Source: Pseudidiomarina mangrovi
GTDB taxonomy: Bacteria; Pseudomonadota; Gammaproteobacteria; Enterobacterales; Alteromonadaceae
Assembly (NCBI RefSeq): GCF_003999375.1
Contig: NZ_RJLC01000005.1
Location: forward strand, 1-64,000
DNA: 64,000 nt
Reading direction: 5' to 3'
Below, piece by piece: positions 1-9,140 of this stretch (position 1 is its first letter; every line of letters starts with the position of its first letter). The notes under the pieces were generated by a model. The model saw only the letters and a list, made by a program, of their open reading frames with translations, made no database searches and had not been told where the DNA came from. The position numbers were made by a program, and so were the translations under genes.

Positions 1-1
1 C

Positions 2-1326
2 CTGAGGTATCCCCAGAAATTTTGTAGTTAAAATAAAAATTTAGGTGATTAGGGAACATTCATGGCGGTTCCCGATCTGATCATTCGCCAAAAATCCCAC
101 ACCGCGGATGCTCGCCATGAATGTTAAAACTATGCTCGCTGATTTCCTCCGATTTGTCACCCCAAAAACCATGCATAAAGCCAGATTTTCTGTCTTGTTA
201 GATGCGGTTACTGCTCTTGCTAAAGACGCTCGTTGCACCGTTACAGCAATTGGTCGCGCTATGCCAGGGCCCTCAGACAAAATCAGCATCAAGCGAGCCG
301 ACAGATTACTCAATAATGCCAATCTGCAACGAGAGCTACCATTGATTTATGCCGCGTTGACTGCTTCTGTTGTAACCCCCCATTCCCATCCAACGATTTT
401 AGTCGATTGGAGTAATGCGGATACCGCCAAGCGTCACTTTATTTTACGAGCGAGTATTGCTGCGGACGGCAGAGCATTAACGTTGTTGCAAAAAATCGCT
501 GCTGAAGAAGAGTACACCAGCCCCCGTTTGCATCAGGCATTCTTAGAACAACTTAAAGCTATGTTACCAGAAGGCTGCAAGCCAATTATCGTGACAGACG
601 CCGGATTTAAAGTGCCTTGGTTAAAACAAGTACGCGAATTCGGCTGGCATTATGTCGCCAGAGTCAGAGGGAATGTGAAGCTGAAAGTGGCAGAGCAGGA
701 AGAGTTTATCACTGTTAACCAATTTTATCGTAAGGCCAAAGCCAAGCCCAAGCATGTCGGCAACATCTTACTCACCCAATCTCAGAGCTATGAAACACAA
801 GCTGTTTTGGTTGGAAAAGGTTACAAGTTATTGAAAAGAGATAAAAACAGGCAATACAAAGAGCCTTGGCTATTAGTTTCCTCTTTACCAGAAAGTCATG
901 GATATGCCGAGAAAATTGCCAAATGCTATAGCTGCCGAATGCAGATAGAAGAAAGCTTCCGGGATCAAAAAAGTTACCGTTACGGGTTAGGTAGCGATCT
1001 ACATGGTACTCGCAAGAAATCACGCTTGGAGATCTTACTGCTCTTGGCAGCCCTGGCTAACTGGTTTCATTACCTGCTTGGCAGTGCGGGTGAGAAGGCT
1101 GGCTTACAACGACGTTATCAGGCTAATACCGTTAAGCATAGACGAGTGCTCGCTCTTTGTTCCCTTGGGATACTGCTCTGTAAAGAGCAAAAGCTTAATA
1201 TAAGTAGGCGATATTATCAGCAAGGGCTAAAGCAAATTTTGCAGTGGATAGCTCAGTGGTGCTGGACACCGGACGATCTGATAGAGTGTGGATAATATGG
1301 GGGAGCAATTTGTGGGGATCCCTCAG
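2..1326 (+). mobile_element. IS10-like insertion sequence (IS4 family)
   Basis: The ends are imperfect inverted repeats: the left starts CTGAGGTATCCCCA at position 2 and the right, read inward from 1326, starts CTGAGGGATCCCCA. IS10 ends begin CTGAGAGATCCCC, as I recall. The length of 1325 bp is close to the 1329 bp of IS10. One transposase gene fills it and appears intact. The 9-bp target duplication cannot be checked because only one base precedes the left end; the right flank is 1327-1335. It sits inside the presumed Tn7-like cargo. Confidence 0.9.
108..1295 (+). CDS. IS10-like DDE transposase
   Basis: A 395-residue transposase of the IS4 family, IS10 group, which cuts and pastes its own insertion sequence. 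The catalytic triad is visible: first Asp in LVDWSNAD (about residue 99), second Asp in VTDAGFKVPW (about 164), and the Glu within Y-x2-R-x3-E-x6-K, here YSCRMQIEESFRDQK (about residue 280). This YREK signature is diagnostic of the family. An in-frame ATG three codons downstream (117) is an alternative start. No frameshift or stop interrupts it, so the element may be active. The length matches IS10 transposase (about 400 residues). Confidence 0.9.
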   Translation: MLAMNVKTMLADFLRFVTPKTMHKARFSVLLDAVTALAKDARCTVTAIGRAMPGPSDKISIKRADRLLNNANLQRELPLIYAALTASVVTPHSHPTILVDWSNADTAKRHFILRASIAADGRALTLLQKIAAEEEYTSPRLHQAFLEQLKAMLPEGCKPIIVTDAGFKVPWLKQVREFGWHYVARVRGNVKLKVAEQEEFITVNQFYRKAKAKPKHVGNILLTQSQSYETQAVLVGKGYKLLKRDKNRQYKEPWLLVSSLPESHGYAEKIAKCYSCRMQIEESFRDQKSYRYGLGSDLHGTRKKSRLEILLLLAALANWFHYLLGSAGEKAGLQRRYQANTVKHRRVLALCSLGILLCKEQKLNISRRYYQQGLKQILQWIAQWCWTPDDLIECG

Positions 1327-1459
1327 CTATTTCGCTTTATTATCATTTATTTTGCAATCTCACAATCCATTCGACAGCCGCCCTGCGGTGTAACTACCCC
1401 GTAAAATAATACAGCTCGCTCGTAGAATTTCTTTTAAACTAAAGCAAAGGAGTTTTACG

Positions 1460-1720
1460 ATGAGCAAACGCATGACTGAAAGCCAAATTGTGGCGATTTT
1501 AAAAGAAGCCGAAGCCGGGATGCCGGTGAAAGATATTTGCCGTAAGTACGGCATCGGTAATTCAACGTTTTACAAATGGCGCGAAAAATACGGTGGTATG
1601 GAAGCGTCTGATGTGCGCCGCTTAAAAGAACTGGAAGAAGAAAACCGCCGACTTAAGCAGATGTATGCTGAGTTAAGCCTCAAGTCACAGATGCAAGAAG
1701 ACATCATAAAAAAGCTTTAG
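1460..1720 (+). CDS. IS3-family transposase OrfA (helix-turn-helix)
   Basis: An 86-residue DNA-binding subunit of an IS3-family transposase. An HTH_8-type helix-turn-helix spans roughly residues 5-45 (SQIVAILKEAEAGMPVKDIC, then KYGIGNSTFYKWREKYGG), followed by a leucine-rich coiled coil at about 50-86 used for multimerisation. A slippery heptamer A-AAA-AAG at 1708-1714, six bases before the TAG stop, allows a -1 shift into OrfB, the standard way this family makes the full OrfAB transposase. The Shine-Dalgarno AAAGGAG lies about 9 bp upstream of the ATG. Confidence 0.92.
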   Translation: MSKRMTESQIVAILKEAEAGMPVKDICRKYGIGNSTFYKWREKYGGMEASDVRRLKELEEENRRLKQMYAELSLKSQMQEDIIKKL

Positions 1721-1725
1721 CACCT

Positions 1726-2535
1726 GTGGCAGAAAGGAAAGTCTGGGCACGCGAGTTACAGGTGCGGTATGACGCAAGCGTTGTAAAGTGCTGTGATGTA
1801 GTCGGCATCAGCCGTACTGCTTACTATTACGAGCCAAAATTGACCGATGATGACGAAATCATTGATGCCTTGAATGCTTTAATCGACAAGCACCATCGGT
1901 GGGGGTTCCCGAAGTGCTTTAAACGCCTTCGAAAGCTAGGCCATCGATGGAACCACAAGCGTGTTTATCGCGTTTATACTGAGCTAAAACTGAACCTGCG
2001 ACGCAAAGGCAAAAAGCGATTACCCAACCGCAACCCAGAGCCATTGGCTGCACCGAATGCATTGGGTAAGTCCTGGTCAATGGACTTTATGAGTGACAGC
2101 TTGCACAACAAAGTCAGGTTTCGCACATTTAATGTCATTGATGACTTTAATCGCGAAGTTTTAGGTATCGATATTGCGACCAGCATGCCGTCGTTGCGCG
2201 TCATACGCTATCTTGACCAACTTGCTGAGTGGCATGGTTACCCTGAGAAAATTCGGGTTGATAATGGCAGCGAATTCACCTCGGAAGTGTTTGTAAATTG
2301 GGCAAAAGCACATGACATTATGATTGATTACATTAAACCTGGTTGCCCATATCAAAACGCCTACATTGAACGATTTAACCGAACTTATCGTGATGATGTA
2401 CTCGATTGCTACATCTTCAACAACCTGAACGAAGTGAAGCAAATAACCGAAGATTGGATTGAGCTATACAACAACGAACGACCGCACGATTCACTCAATG
2501 ACATGACGCCATTTGAGTACCGAAATGCGGCATAA
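1726..2535 (+). CDS. IS3-family transposase OrfB (DDE integrase core)
   Basis: A 269-residue catalytic part, in the -1 phase relative to OrfA and probably made mainly as an OrfAB fusion through the A6G slip at 1708-1714. An HTH_21-type segment (residues 40-85, with HHRWGFPKCFKRLRKLGH) precedes an rve integrase core. The acidic triad is Asp in SMDFMSD, Asp in RVDNGSEF and Glu in NAYIERFNR, with C-terminal NNERPHDSLNDMTPFEY typical of the family. No disruption is visible. The GTG at 1726 is only a nominal start. Confidence 0.92.
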   Translation: MAERKVWARELQVRYDASVVKCCDVVGISRTAYYYEPKLTDDDEIIDALNALIDKHHRWGFPKCFKRLRKLGHRWNHKRVYRVYTELKLNLRRKGKKRLPNRNPEPLAAPNALGKSWSMDFMSDSLHNKVRFRTFNVIDDFNREVLGIDIATSMPSLRVIRYLDQLAEWHGYPEKIRVDNGSEFTSEVFVNWAKAHDIMIDYIKPGCPYQNAYIERFNRTYRDDVLDCYIFNNLNEVKQITEDWIELYNNERPHDSLNDMTPFEYRNAA

Positions 2536-2723
2536 ATACTCTACGAGATGACTGTGTTAGAAATGGGGTATTTACACAACATCGCTATAAACACTCTATA
2601 TCTAAAGGGAAAAGGTCAGGCTAGTAGCCGAATGTTGGCGATTTTTTACGTTTGCTCTGATTAGTCAATGTCGATTACTTTGTTCGGTTATACTCGCTTT
2701 CGGAATTTCGAACATCGAAGTAT

Positions 2724-2903
2724 TTACGTTGCGATCTGCTTTTCTTCTTTAATGCTAAGATAAACTTCTTCACGATGAACGTTAACATCTGTCGGTGCTT
2801 TAATACCAATCCCAACTTGATTACCTTTCACTTCAAGAACCCTAACATCTACTTCATTCCCGATTTTTAAAGTCTCACCGATTCGTCTTGTTAAAATTAG
2901 CAT
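2724..2903 (-). CDS. csrA: CsrA/RsmA-family RNA-binding regulator, transposon cargo
   Basis: A 59-residue protein beginning [15 protein letters not shown], with the conserved [11 protein letters not shown] and VNVHREEVY segments, which is the CsrA signature. CsrA dimers bind GGA motifs in mRNA leaders and block or stabilise translation; the RNA-contacting residues near the N terminus (L4, R6, R7) and in VHREE are present. The Shine-Dalgarno AAGGGA lies 8 bp before the ATG and itself contains GGA, so self-repression is possible. The gene lies behind tnsD in the same direction, 215 bp downstream, between the transposition genes and the IS elements. It is therefore probably cargo rather than the chromosomal housekeeping csrA. 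Identity is strong; role in the element is unknown. Confidence 0.9.
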   Translation of the reverse strand: MLILTRRIGETLKIGNEVDVRVLEVKGNQVGIGIKAPTDVNVHREEVYLSIKEEKQIAT

Positions 2904-3068
2904 ATTTTTGATTCCCTTTAGTTAACTACATTGTATCGCTTAATTTCATCTTGAATACAGCCAGAGTGCGATTGTGCATGAAAGCGTACAATCATTTACG
3001 ACATATCATGACATGCTGTGTCCTAGAATCTGCAATGCAGAATCACTAGGCTCTGCCAGTGGTATTTA

Positions 3069-3086
3069 GAGGTTTAATAAAACCTC
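3069..3086. terminator. Short hairpin downstream of tnsD
   Basis: A perfect 7-bp stem GAGGTTT / AAACCTC with loop AATA. It lies 33 bp beyond the tnsD stop and could end tns transcription. A second 6-bp hairpin (CTACTC/GAGTAG) abuts the stop codon at 3102-3117, and a third (TCTGC/GCAGA within CCTAG/CTAGG) sits at 3022-3050. No long U-tract follows, so termination is only suggested. Confidence 0.4.
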
Positions 3087-3118
3087 CCTTGGTAAAGTCC
3101 ACTACTCGTTTGAGTAGA

Positions 3119-4702
3119 TCAGAGCTGAGAAATTCGTGTGTTGAATTGTCTGATTAGATTCATTGTCATAGGAAGTTTGTGTCTATAACGTGTTAGCCAC
3201 CCATGATTTCCGACAACTTTGTCTAGCTTTGTGAGAGAAATCGGCGTTTCAGAAATTGTCAGGATAGGCTTTAATCTTTCTTTAAGCTCAATATCTCGCC
3301 TATGCCAATTAACTTTTGGATGTGACTGAGGCTTGGTCGCTTTCGGTAGTGTGGAATTCAACCAATCTCGCTCATGTCTGTAGAGCCAATAGAATGCAGC
3401 ATAACAAAGACTCTTTATGTCTTGTCTAATGGCTGATGGATTTTTTTCTAACTCCCTACGTATTGAATGTTTGTGCCTTCGTCTATTCGACTCGTACTTA
3501 TAACGCTTGCGCCTTTTTACCAAACCACACTCGGTCGAGATTATTTGCTCTACGCTCCCTGTCGAAATTCCAAATTGTTTAGCTATCGCTTTTCGGTGGA
3601 AGCCTTTATAAGCCATTACTAATACAGATGTTCTCATTCTCTCATTTATAATATTCGGTTTGAGCCGAGCTGTTATGTTATTTCTTATCGCAAGCGACTT
3701 TAAGTAGCATCTACTTTTACCGGTGATAGAACTTATTTTAGCCAACGTATTACCAGCCTTAAGCATACTTAGGCAAACATCTAGGCTCTTTTTGTCTGGC
3801 GAACTGTGGTTGTTATTAATTGCCTTGGGCTGAGCTTCAGACAAAACGAATCGATTGTTATTTAACCAAAACAAAATTAGCAGATATTTGAACGGATGTT
3901 GACCAACATTGCCTGAAAGTAAGTAGGATAAGTATCGATAATCAGTATTAGAGCTAGGCAAAAGTTTCGTTGGTGTGCGCTCCAGAGCTTTTGTAAATCT
4001 AAAGAAATCTGAAGTTAACTCTTTTCTTTTAAAGCGACCGGTATCCCGAAGATAGCCCTGTTTTTTTAAGAGCAATAAGAGCGTTGTATTGCTAAAAAAC
4101 TCCTCTTTTGCCGCTATCGCCGTTAGAAACTTCTTTGTAAACTTCGCAAATTGATAACTTAGCTGAGTACAGTTAACGGCTTCCTTTGAATACGAAGGCA
4201 GAAATAGTGGTTTCAAATGTGGCCTCTTAGGCAAATCTTCATGAATCAGCCAGACCTCATGAATGGGGCAGGCTTCGACTCCAGGGACTTGATGGATTAA
4301 GTGCCAGTAGGCCACTCCAAAATTTATTATATCTTGCGTGCAACAAGTAGGACAAAACTTTAAGGATAAAACTTCAGATTCTTTGAAAGTGACTAACTGA
4401 CTTGCTCTTAATGCTTTACTACTATCGTTTGCAAGGAGGGAATCATAGATAGCCTGGGAATGTTGTGGTAAGAAATATGCGAAGAATCTAGCTAGTGTTT
4501 GTTCATTATAAATTTTAGAAACCGAATCCCCAGATATTTGCGAAGCCTGTTTGATGCCTATGGTTAAGTAGGGGTGTATGCTGGCTCTAGGTTCCTTTAA
4601 TAGGCGTTGAAGGTATTCGGTTTCACTCAAACCAAGCAAGGACATATGTCGAATAAAACGACTGAAAAGTGTTTCGTCTGGAAGCGAATTTGGAAGTTGC
4701 AT
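3119..4702 (-). CDS. tnsD: TnsD/TniQ-family target-site selector
   Basis: A 527-residue protein of the TniQ family, full-length TnsD class (Tn7 TnsD is about 508 residues). It recognises the attachment site and recruits TnsC. A TniQ zinc finger is visible: C117-x2-C120 (FCPTC) and C145-x2-H148 (CPIH). The C-terminal part carries the TnsD-like segment FYWLYRHERDWL followed by a VNWHRRD motif near residue 460, as in Tn7 TnsD, which reads the glmS end; here the adjacent gene is yhiN. I chose the ATG at 4702 because GAGGTG lies just upstream; an in-frame TTG at 4720 would add six residues. It is 44 bp after tnsC and in the same operon. No tnsE follows. Confidence 0.9.
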   Translation of the reverse strand: MQLPNSLPDETLFSRFIRHMSLLGLSETEYLQRLLKEPRASIHPYLTIGIKQASQISGDSVSKIYNEQTLARFFAYFLPQHSQAIYDSLLANDSSKALRASQLVTFKESEVLSLKFCPTCCTQDIINFGVAYWHLIHQVPGVEACPIHEVWLIHEDLPKRPHLKPLFLPSYSKEAVNCTQLSYQFAKFTKKFLTAIAAKEEFFSNTTLLLLLKKQGYLRDTGRFKRKELTSDFFRFTKALERTPTKLLPSSNTDYRYLSYLLSGNVGQHPFKYLLILFWLNNNRFVLSEAQPKAINNNHSSPDKKSLDVCLSMLKAGNTLAKISSITGKSRCYLKSLAIRNNITARLKPNIINERMRTSVLVMAYKGFHRKAIAKQFGISTGSVEQIISTECGLVKRRKRYKYESNRRRHKHSIRRELEKNPSAIRQDIKSLCYAAFYWLYRHERDWLNSTLPKATKPQSHPKVNWHRRDIELKERLKPILTISETPISLTKLDKVVGNHGWLTRYRHKLPMTMNLIRQFNTRISQL

Positions 4703-4746
4703 TTGCACCTCGCTAGCCAATATTCGTTTTTATACTTTAGTCCATC

Positions 4747-6177
4747 TTACTTAAAGTGCTTTAATGGTGAATCGCACAGAATTTGATTTTCCCTTAAATA
4801 CTGAAGGGAGTCATTGGCATCAATTGCTCGTCGCATTAGATCTGGGTCAGATATGCGAGCGGGTATGTCGATTGCGTATTGTAACTCTCGAAGTTGGCGA
4901 GCGAACTCCGAGTGTTGAGGGCGAGTGATATCACCTACGATCACTTTAGCATCGCTTACAACGTCTCCGTTTGTAGTCGGGGGGCTAGATGTTGGTGTAT
5001 TTCTCCTCCTCGGGAGAGGGTTTTCTTGACGTAACTTCTTCACGTCCTCTGTTTGTGATGATAGCCCACAAGCAGCGACATAGGCGTGCTCCAGAACGGC
5101 GGTTGTTATTCTTTCGTCCCCAGTTCCAATAACCAACCTCTGGGCATTGCGATAAATTCGGTGTGCCATATCAATATTTCCAACCGAAAGCTCGAATATT
5201 TTATCGTTTAGATGGTCAGTCAGTTCAGTTGAAACGTTAGTCCAATGTAGTTCCCAGAGCTCATGAATAAAGCTGTTCCACCCATCGCTATTGCGAGCTA
5301 ACGGCTCCATCACAAAATACCCACCACTTTCCGCGCGCCGGGCAGCCTTTAGAGTTCGCGCTAATGTTTCATCAAATGGGGGATTGGCGCAAAAGAATAA
5401 AGGCACTCCTAGCTTATTGACGAGACTGTGCAAAAAATTCAGTAGGTTATTTTCTCCACCAGTCCGTCTAAAGACTAAGCGTTGCATTTCATCTATGACT
5501 AAAATACCCAAAAAGTTAGTCTTTATCCTTTGCTCTATTTGTCGAGTGAGTTTACCAATGGTTTTCTCCGGGGAAGTTCGTCTGCTACCGACGGCTAAAT
5601 CAAGAGCTAATAGAATTTCCTCACACAGATCTCTAACACTGGAATTGTTTGGGCAGTCTACTTTTAACCAGACTATTTGAAGCTTTTGCTCCATACTCTG
5701 ACCTTCATATTCATCATGTTCGATCACATTCGGAAAATAATTTAGTACCTGTTCCAGCATACTTGACTTCCCAACACCGCTTTCGCCAATGAGGGTGATA
5801 CCGTCACCTTTTGGTACAAAGTACCCCGTTTTTGGGGCTACGTTCGGTCGCTCGTCAACTGGGTAATGTAAATACTGAGCTGTTGTGGGACTTAATGGAT
5901 TTTTAACAGAATATCCAGCCTTTATAGCCATTTCGATCGCTCTGAAACACTCATAATAAAGCGGTAGTGGCTGTCGTAAGCTTTTTAAGCGGGCTGTATA
6001 CTCTTCTCTTACCAACGGGTTAGGATGCTTCCGTATCTCTTTATCGAGCTGAGGATAGTTACTAAAAGACTCCATCACCTCTATTTGAGTAGCTTTGGGC
6101 TTTAAAGCTTCAATAAGCGGATTACCTTGGTGTTCTGGTAAGATAGCTTTATTGTATTCGGCTTTTTCTCTACGCAT
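4747..6177 (-). CDS. tnsC: TnsC transposition regulator ATPase (AAA+)
   Basis: A 476-residue AAA+ ATPase that connects the target selector to the TnsAB transposase; in Tn7 it forms ATP-dependent filaments on target DNA and enforces target immunity. Walker A is GESGVGKS (131-138) and Walker B LVIDE (226-230) followed by MQRLV; an Asn-Pro sensor-like CANPP is at about 263. It is shorter than Tn7 TnsC (about 555). It lies 11 bp after tnsB in the same direction. The C-terminal 90 residues are low-complexity and charged (PRRRNTPTSSPPTTNGD), probably a flexible tail that contacts TnsA/TnsB. Confidence 0.92.
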   Translation of the reverse strand: MRREKAEYNKAILPEHQGNPLIEALKPKATQIEVMESFSNYPQLDKEIRKHPNPLVREEYTARLKSLRQPLPLYYECFRAIEMAIKAGYSVKNPLSPTTAQYLHYPVDERPNVAPKTGYFVPKGDGITLIGESGVGKSSMLEQVLNYFPNVIEHDEYEGQSMEQKLQIVWLKVDCPNNSSVRDLCEEILLALDLAVGSRRTSPEKTIGKLTRQIEQRIKTNFLGILVIDEMQRLVFRRTGGENNLLNFLHSLVNKLGVPLFFCANPPFDETLARTLKAARRAESGGYFVMEPLARNSDGWNSFIHELWELHWTNVSTELTDHLNDKIFELSVGNIDMAHRIYRNAQRLVIGTGDERITTAVLEHAYVAACGLSSQTEDVKKLRQENPLPRRRNTPTSSPPTTNGDVVSDAKVIVGDITRPQHSEFARQLRELQYAIDIPARISDPDLMRRAIDANDSLQYLRENQILCDSPLKHFK

Positions 6178-6188
6178 CTTTCACCACC

Positions 6189-8297
6189 TTACGATCGCCT
6201 ACGAGGCAAATAAACAACTCGATTGAGTGTGGTAGCGTTATTGACGGGTATATCCTTTGTTGAAGTAGAGTTTTCCTGTATTTGGTTGGCGATTTCACTT
6301 ATCTCCGCTTTGCGATGTGTTCTAGTATCCTTTATTTTTTCATTTGGAGTTAAATCGTCATTTTCAGCTCTAGTTCTTGCTTTTTTGTCAATATTCGCTC
6401 TTGCTACTTTACTGTCGATAGACTCGCTACTGATGGGCTTTGTCTCTTTGCTTCTATCAAGCCAATCCAGAATGAATTCTGATTCGTGCATGGGGTTATC
6501 TTTTAGCATGCTGCTCTTGCCAAGCAGGTTGCATTTGATAAAGCCACTTTTTTTATCAAATTTAACGTAAATGTAGTTAGTAGTATTCTCATTAATCCGA
6601 GCATCTAACTGCCATTGACCATATATTCGCGCTCTCGATGCCAAATTTTCTTTTATGACATGATCACAAGAGTAAAACATGTTGTTATATTCAACTCCGT
6701 CACGAGTCATTCGAACTTTAGCAGGCGGATACAATTGACTAATAATTTGGTCGCAATCTGCAAGTTTAAGTGCATGTTTATGCTCTAGTACGTGTGCTTT
6801 CCAGAAATTTAAAGGAGTGGGCGAAAGGTCCTTCTTAATCAATAAAGGGCTTGTGGTAGCTAAGGCAGTGTACATACTGCGGTTTAATTCTAACGTGGCA
6901 TCTATTAACAAGGCGGTGAACTCCTTCAAAGTAAAAATCGCGTCTTTTCTAGGGTCCTTATCACCACGTATTACTATTCCACCTCTAGTTGTACCTTGTA
7001 GTTTATGAATAACTTCATTATTTAATAACCCAAACCGACGTTCGACCATGGCTTTAAAAACTGGGCAGTATGGCGGCGATAATTGTAATTCAGTTAATGG
7101 AACGACTAACTTTTGAGGTTGTAAGCCAATCATTTCACCATTATCGCACATTAGTCTTAAGGGAACATGAGCAGAAGGCCAGTCTGAGTCCAAAATATCG
7201 ATACCAAACTCTTTACAATATGATGATTTTGGCAAAAATGTATTTGCTAGCGCCTGCCGAGCTGCTCGCCATGATGCATGATAGAGTGATACGTTCAGCC
7301 CTACCACCATGCCGCTAGCGCGATCAACAACGGAATATATTGTCGGTCGACCTAATACATATTGCTTTCCAAAGCTAGACACTATGTGAACGTCAGCGAC
7401 CGTGGCGTCAATTTCAAAACAACTTCCAGGCACGGGCCATTTTTCTCGAGCACTTCCCAATAAACCTTTTTTATTCAGATAGTAATCTCTTTCAGTAGTG
7501 GACTTTCGAGAAATTTCATCGGCAGAAAAAAGTTTGTTTTTCCAAGAAGCGACTTGTTTATAGCTTGGCACATAAGGAGCGTCGCCGAGAGCTTCTGCCT
7601 TTTTTATTTCTTCAGCATAGTAGGTTCTTAGTAGTTCCTTTCTAGTTTCGACTAAATTCTTGCCATGAGGCTTTAAGTGATGTTTCTTAAGAGCTTTGCG
7701 AATATTCTCCTTATCTAAATCGGTAAGGATAAAAGTTTTGGCCCGTTTAATGGCCAATGTCCGAGAGGTCTTAGGAGCACCAAGAGCTTTGGATGGGCTT
7801 CTACGTTGCTGTCCTGCTCCGCCACTATATTGATATGCAGGTAACAGAGCATTTTTTTCTTGGCCGTAACGCCAGTAGGTATTTAGTAATCTTGCTAAGG
7901 TAGTACGAGATTTGTTCTTCTTTTTTGCGTGCTCCGCAAGGTCTGGCAGCCTTTTCCTTGTTGCATAATCAAATAGAAACATGGGCTTAGTAATGAGGTC
8001 AATTAAGAGACTGAAATTTTCATTTCTTATTCGTAAATGGGTTTTATCTATTTCTTCTTCGCTACAGCTCAGATGTGGCGGGAGCGTGTAATGGCCTGCC
8101 ACAATCGATCCTTCTTTTATACCTTGCTTAAACCTTTCGATATCTATTACTATCGGCCGAATTAGCGCTTTTGGATTATTCAAATCGAACAGAATCAAGC
8201 ACGAAATGTCATCAAAAACCTGCAGCAGGCGATACTGACTCGGTTCGACTCCATCGATCTTGCTAAGGCTCCATACACTATTTCTAATAAGTTCCAC
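6189..8297 (-). CDS. tnsB: TnsB transposase (DDE, 3'-end cleavage and joining)
   Basis: A 702-residue transposase that binds the transposon ends and joins 3' ends to target DNA. The DDE residues are D297 (FEIDATVADV), D385 (LMCDNGE) and E419 (KAMVERRFG). The 88- and 34-residue spacings match Tn7 TnsB (D273, D361, E396 as I recall). N-terminal helix-turn-helix regions lie at about 110-260 and a basic C-terminal tail at 640-702 probably contacts TnsC. It overlaps the end of tnsA by 14 bp, implying coupled translation. No disruption is seen. Confidence 0.95.
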   Translation of the reverse strand: MELIRNSVWSLSKIDGVEPSQYRLLQVFDDISCLILFDLNNPKALIRPIVIDIERFKQGIKEGSIVAGHYTLPPHLSCSEEEIDKTHLRIRNENFSLLIDLITKPMFLFDYATRKRLPDLAEHAKKKNKSRTTLARLLNTYWRYGQEKNALLPAYQYSGGAGQQRRSPSKALGAPKTSRTLAIKRAKTFILTDLDKENIRKALKKHHLKPHGKNLVETRKELLRTYYAEEIKKAEALGDAPYVPSYKQVASWKNKLFSADEISRKSTTERDYYLNKKGLLGSAREKWPVPGSCFEIDATVADVHIVSSFGKQYVLGRPTIYSVVDRASGMVVGLNVSLYHASWRAARQALANTFLPKSSYCKEFGIDILDSDWPSAHVPLRLMCDNGEMIGLQPQKLVVPLTELQLSPPYCPVFKAMVERRFGLLNNEVIHKLQGTTRGGIVIRGDKDPRKDAIFTLKEFTALLIDATLELNRSMYTALATTSPLLIKKDLSPTPLNFWKAHVLEHKHALKLADCDQIISQLYPPAKVRMTRDGVEYNNMFYSCDHVIKENLASRARIYGQWQLDARINENTTNYIYVKFDKKSGFIKCNLLGKSSMLKDNPMHESEFILDWLDRSKETKPISSESIDSKVARANIDKKARTRAENDDLTPNEKIKDTRTHRKAEISEIANQIQENSTSTKDIPVNNATTLNRVVYLPRRRS

Positions 8298-9108
8298 TCA
8301 TCAAGCCCTCTTGTGCATGGTCTATATTTAAAACGTCTATGAAATCAGCTTGTTCTAACGAATACGATAGGTCGACGGTGATTCTCTTTGTTCCTATTAG
8401 GCATCTCAACATATTGAAGGCATTTTCATGTCGCATATTCATATTGCTGACAAATAGGTCGCAAATATCACTAATCGCATATTTTCCTTTATTTAGAAAC
8501 GATAGAGCGAAGTTGAAATCATGTTCTGAAAAAAGTTCTCTGTCTGACCGCAGGGGGTGAGTAGCCCAGTTGATGTTGTTACTCTGAACCAAAGTTAGCT
8601 CATTACCAACAAAATAAGAAAATTTTACACCAAGCAAGTCCCACCAAACGCGCTCTAGCTCAATCTTCTCTAAAACTCTAATCTCGTCTGACTTTTTTTC
8701 GGGTTTAACCGAAACAGCCTCGTAAATTATTTTCCCTTCAATCATTCTCGTAATGAGAAAGTCTGTCGTAACAATAATTGGGGTTTTCGTTTTAGGATGA
8801 GCCGGATGTTCGATGCCCAATGACTTTGCAATTTTTATCGACAAGTTGATAGGCAGTAGAGGGAACTGCTCTCTGATGTCAATTACAGAGTCTGAATACT
8901 CAACTAAGTAAAAAAACTCGGTCTCGATAGAGGAAAGTGTATGGTGAATTCTATTGGTTTTTAGACCTGCTATCTGGGAGCGTACACCTCTAGACATTAC
9001 ATCCTGAACACGATACCACGGCTTGTAGAGCTCGCCCTCACCAACTCCATATTTGTTCTTCAATGCTCGACTGAAGTCTTCGAAAGTCTCAAGCTTTCTG
9101 CCTGCCAT
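8284..9108 (-). CDS. tnsA: TnsA endonuclease (5'-end cleavage of transposon)
   Basis: A 274-residue heteromeric transposase subunit that cuts the 5' strands, giving true cut-and-paste movement. The restriction-enzyme-like core is clear: an acidic residue at E62 or E64 before VEYSDSVIDIREQFPL (69-84), D116 in VTTDFLIT, and K135 in AVSVKPEK. The position equal to the Gln of the Tn7 Q-x-K pair reads Ser here. The C-terminal DNA- and TnsC-binding domain follows. Length equals Tn7 TnsA (273). The Shine-Dalgarno GAGGAA precedes the ATG by 7 bp; a promoter lies just upstream in the right end. Confidence 0.95.
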   Translation of the reverse strand: MAGRKLETFEDFSRALKNKYGVGEGELYKPWYRVQDVMSRGVRSQIAGLKTNRIHHTLSSIETEFFYLVEYSDSVIDIREQFPLLPINLSIKIAKSLGIEHPAHPKTKTPIIVTTDFLITRMIEGKIIYEAVSVKPEKKSDEIRVLEKIELERVWWDLLGVKFSYFVGNELTLVQSNNINWATHPLRSDRELFSEHDFNFALSFLNKGKYAISDICDLFVSNMNMRHENAFNMLRCLIGTKRITVDLSYSLEQADFIDVLNIDHAQEGLMSGTY

Positions 9109-9140
9109 GAACGTTCCTCAATGATTGCTTCATACGTTGT

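Larger units (their letters stand above)
1389..2576 (+). mobile_element. IS3-family insertion sequence
   Basis: A 1188-bp element with two overlapping-phase ORFs and terminal inverted repeats: left TGTAACTACCCC at 1389, right TGTAAATACCCC read inward from 2576. Further similarity continues inside, with ACAG and CTCGTAG at both ends. The flanks (CGG before, CAA after) do not form the 3-4 bp duplication expected of a fresh insertion, so one junction may have been rearranged. Only 62 bp separate it from the IS10-like element. Confidence 0.9.

Noticed and set aside
1974-2442. Reverse-strand open frames across the IS3 transposase
   Set aside because: They are antisense to the well-conserved OrfB and lack ribosome sites or family resemblance.
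3031-3035. GAATC here as the partner target duplication of the Tn7-like element
   Set aside because: It is not next to a TGT end with TnsB repeats; a 5-mer match is expected by chance.
3022-3050. Hairpin CCTAG/TCTGC-ATT-GCAGA/CTAGG as a possible attC-like integron site or left transposon end
   Set aside because: It lacks the R/L boxes of attC and the TGT tip with TnsB repeats; it is probably a local RNA structure.
3119-9108. A CRISPR-associated (CAST) Tn7-like transposon
   Set aside because: No cas genes or repeat array are visible, and TnsD is full length; cas genes beyond the left edge cannot be excluded.
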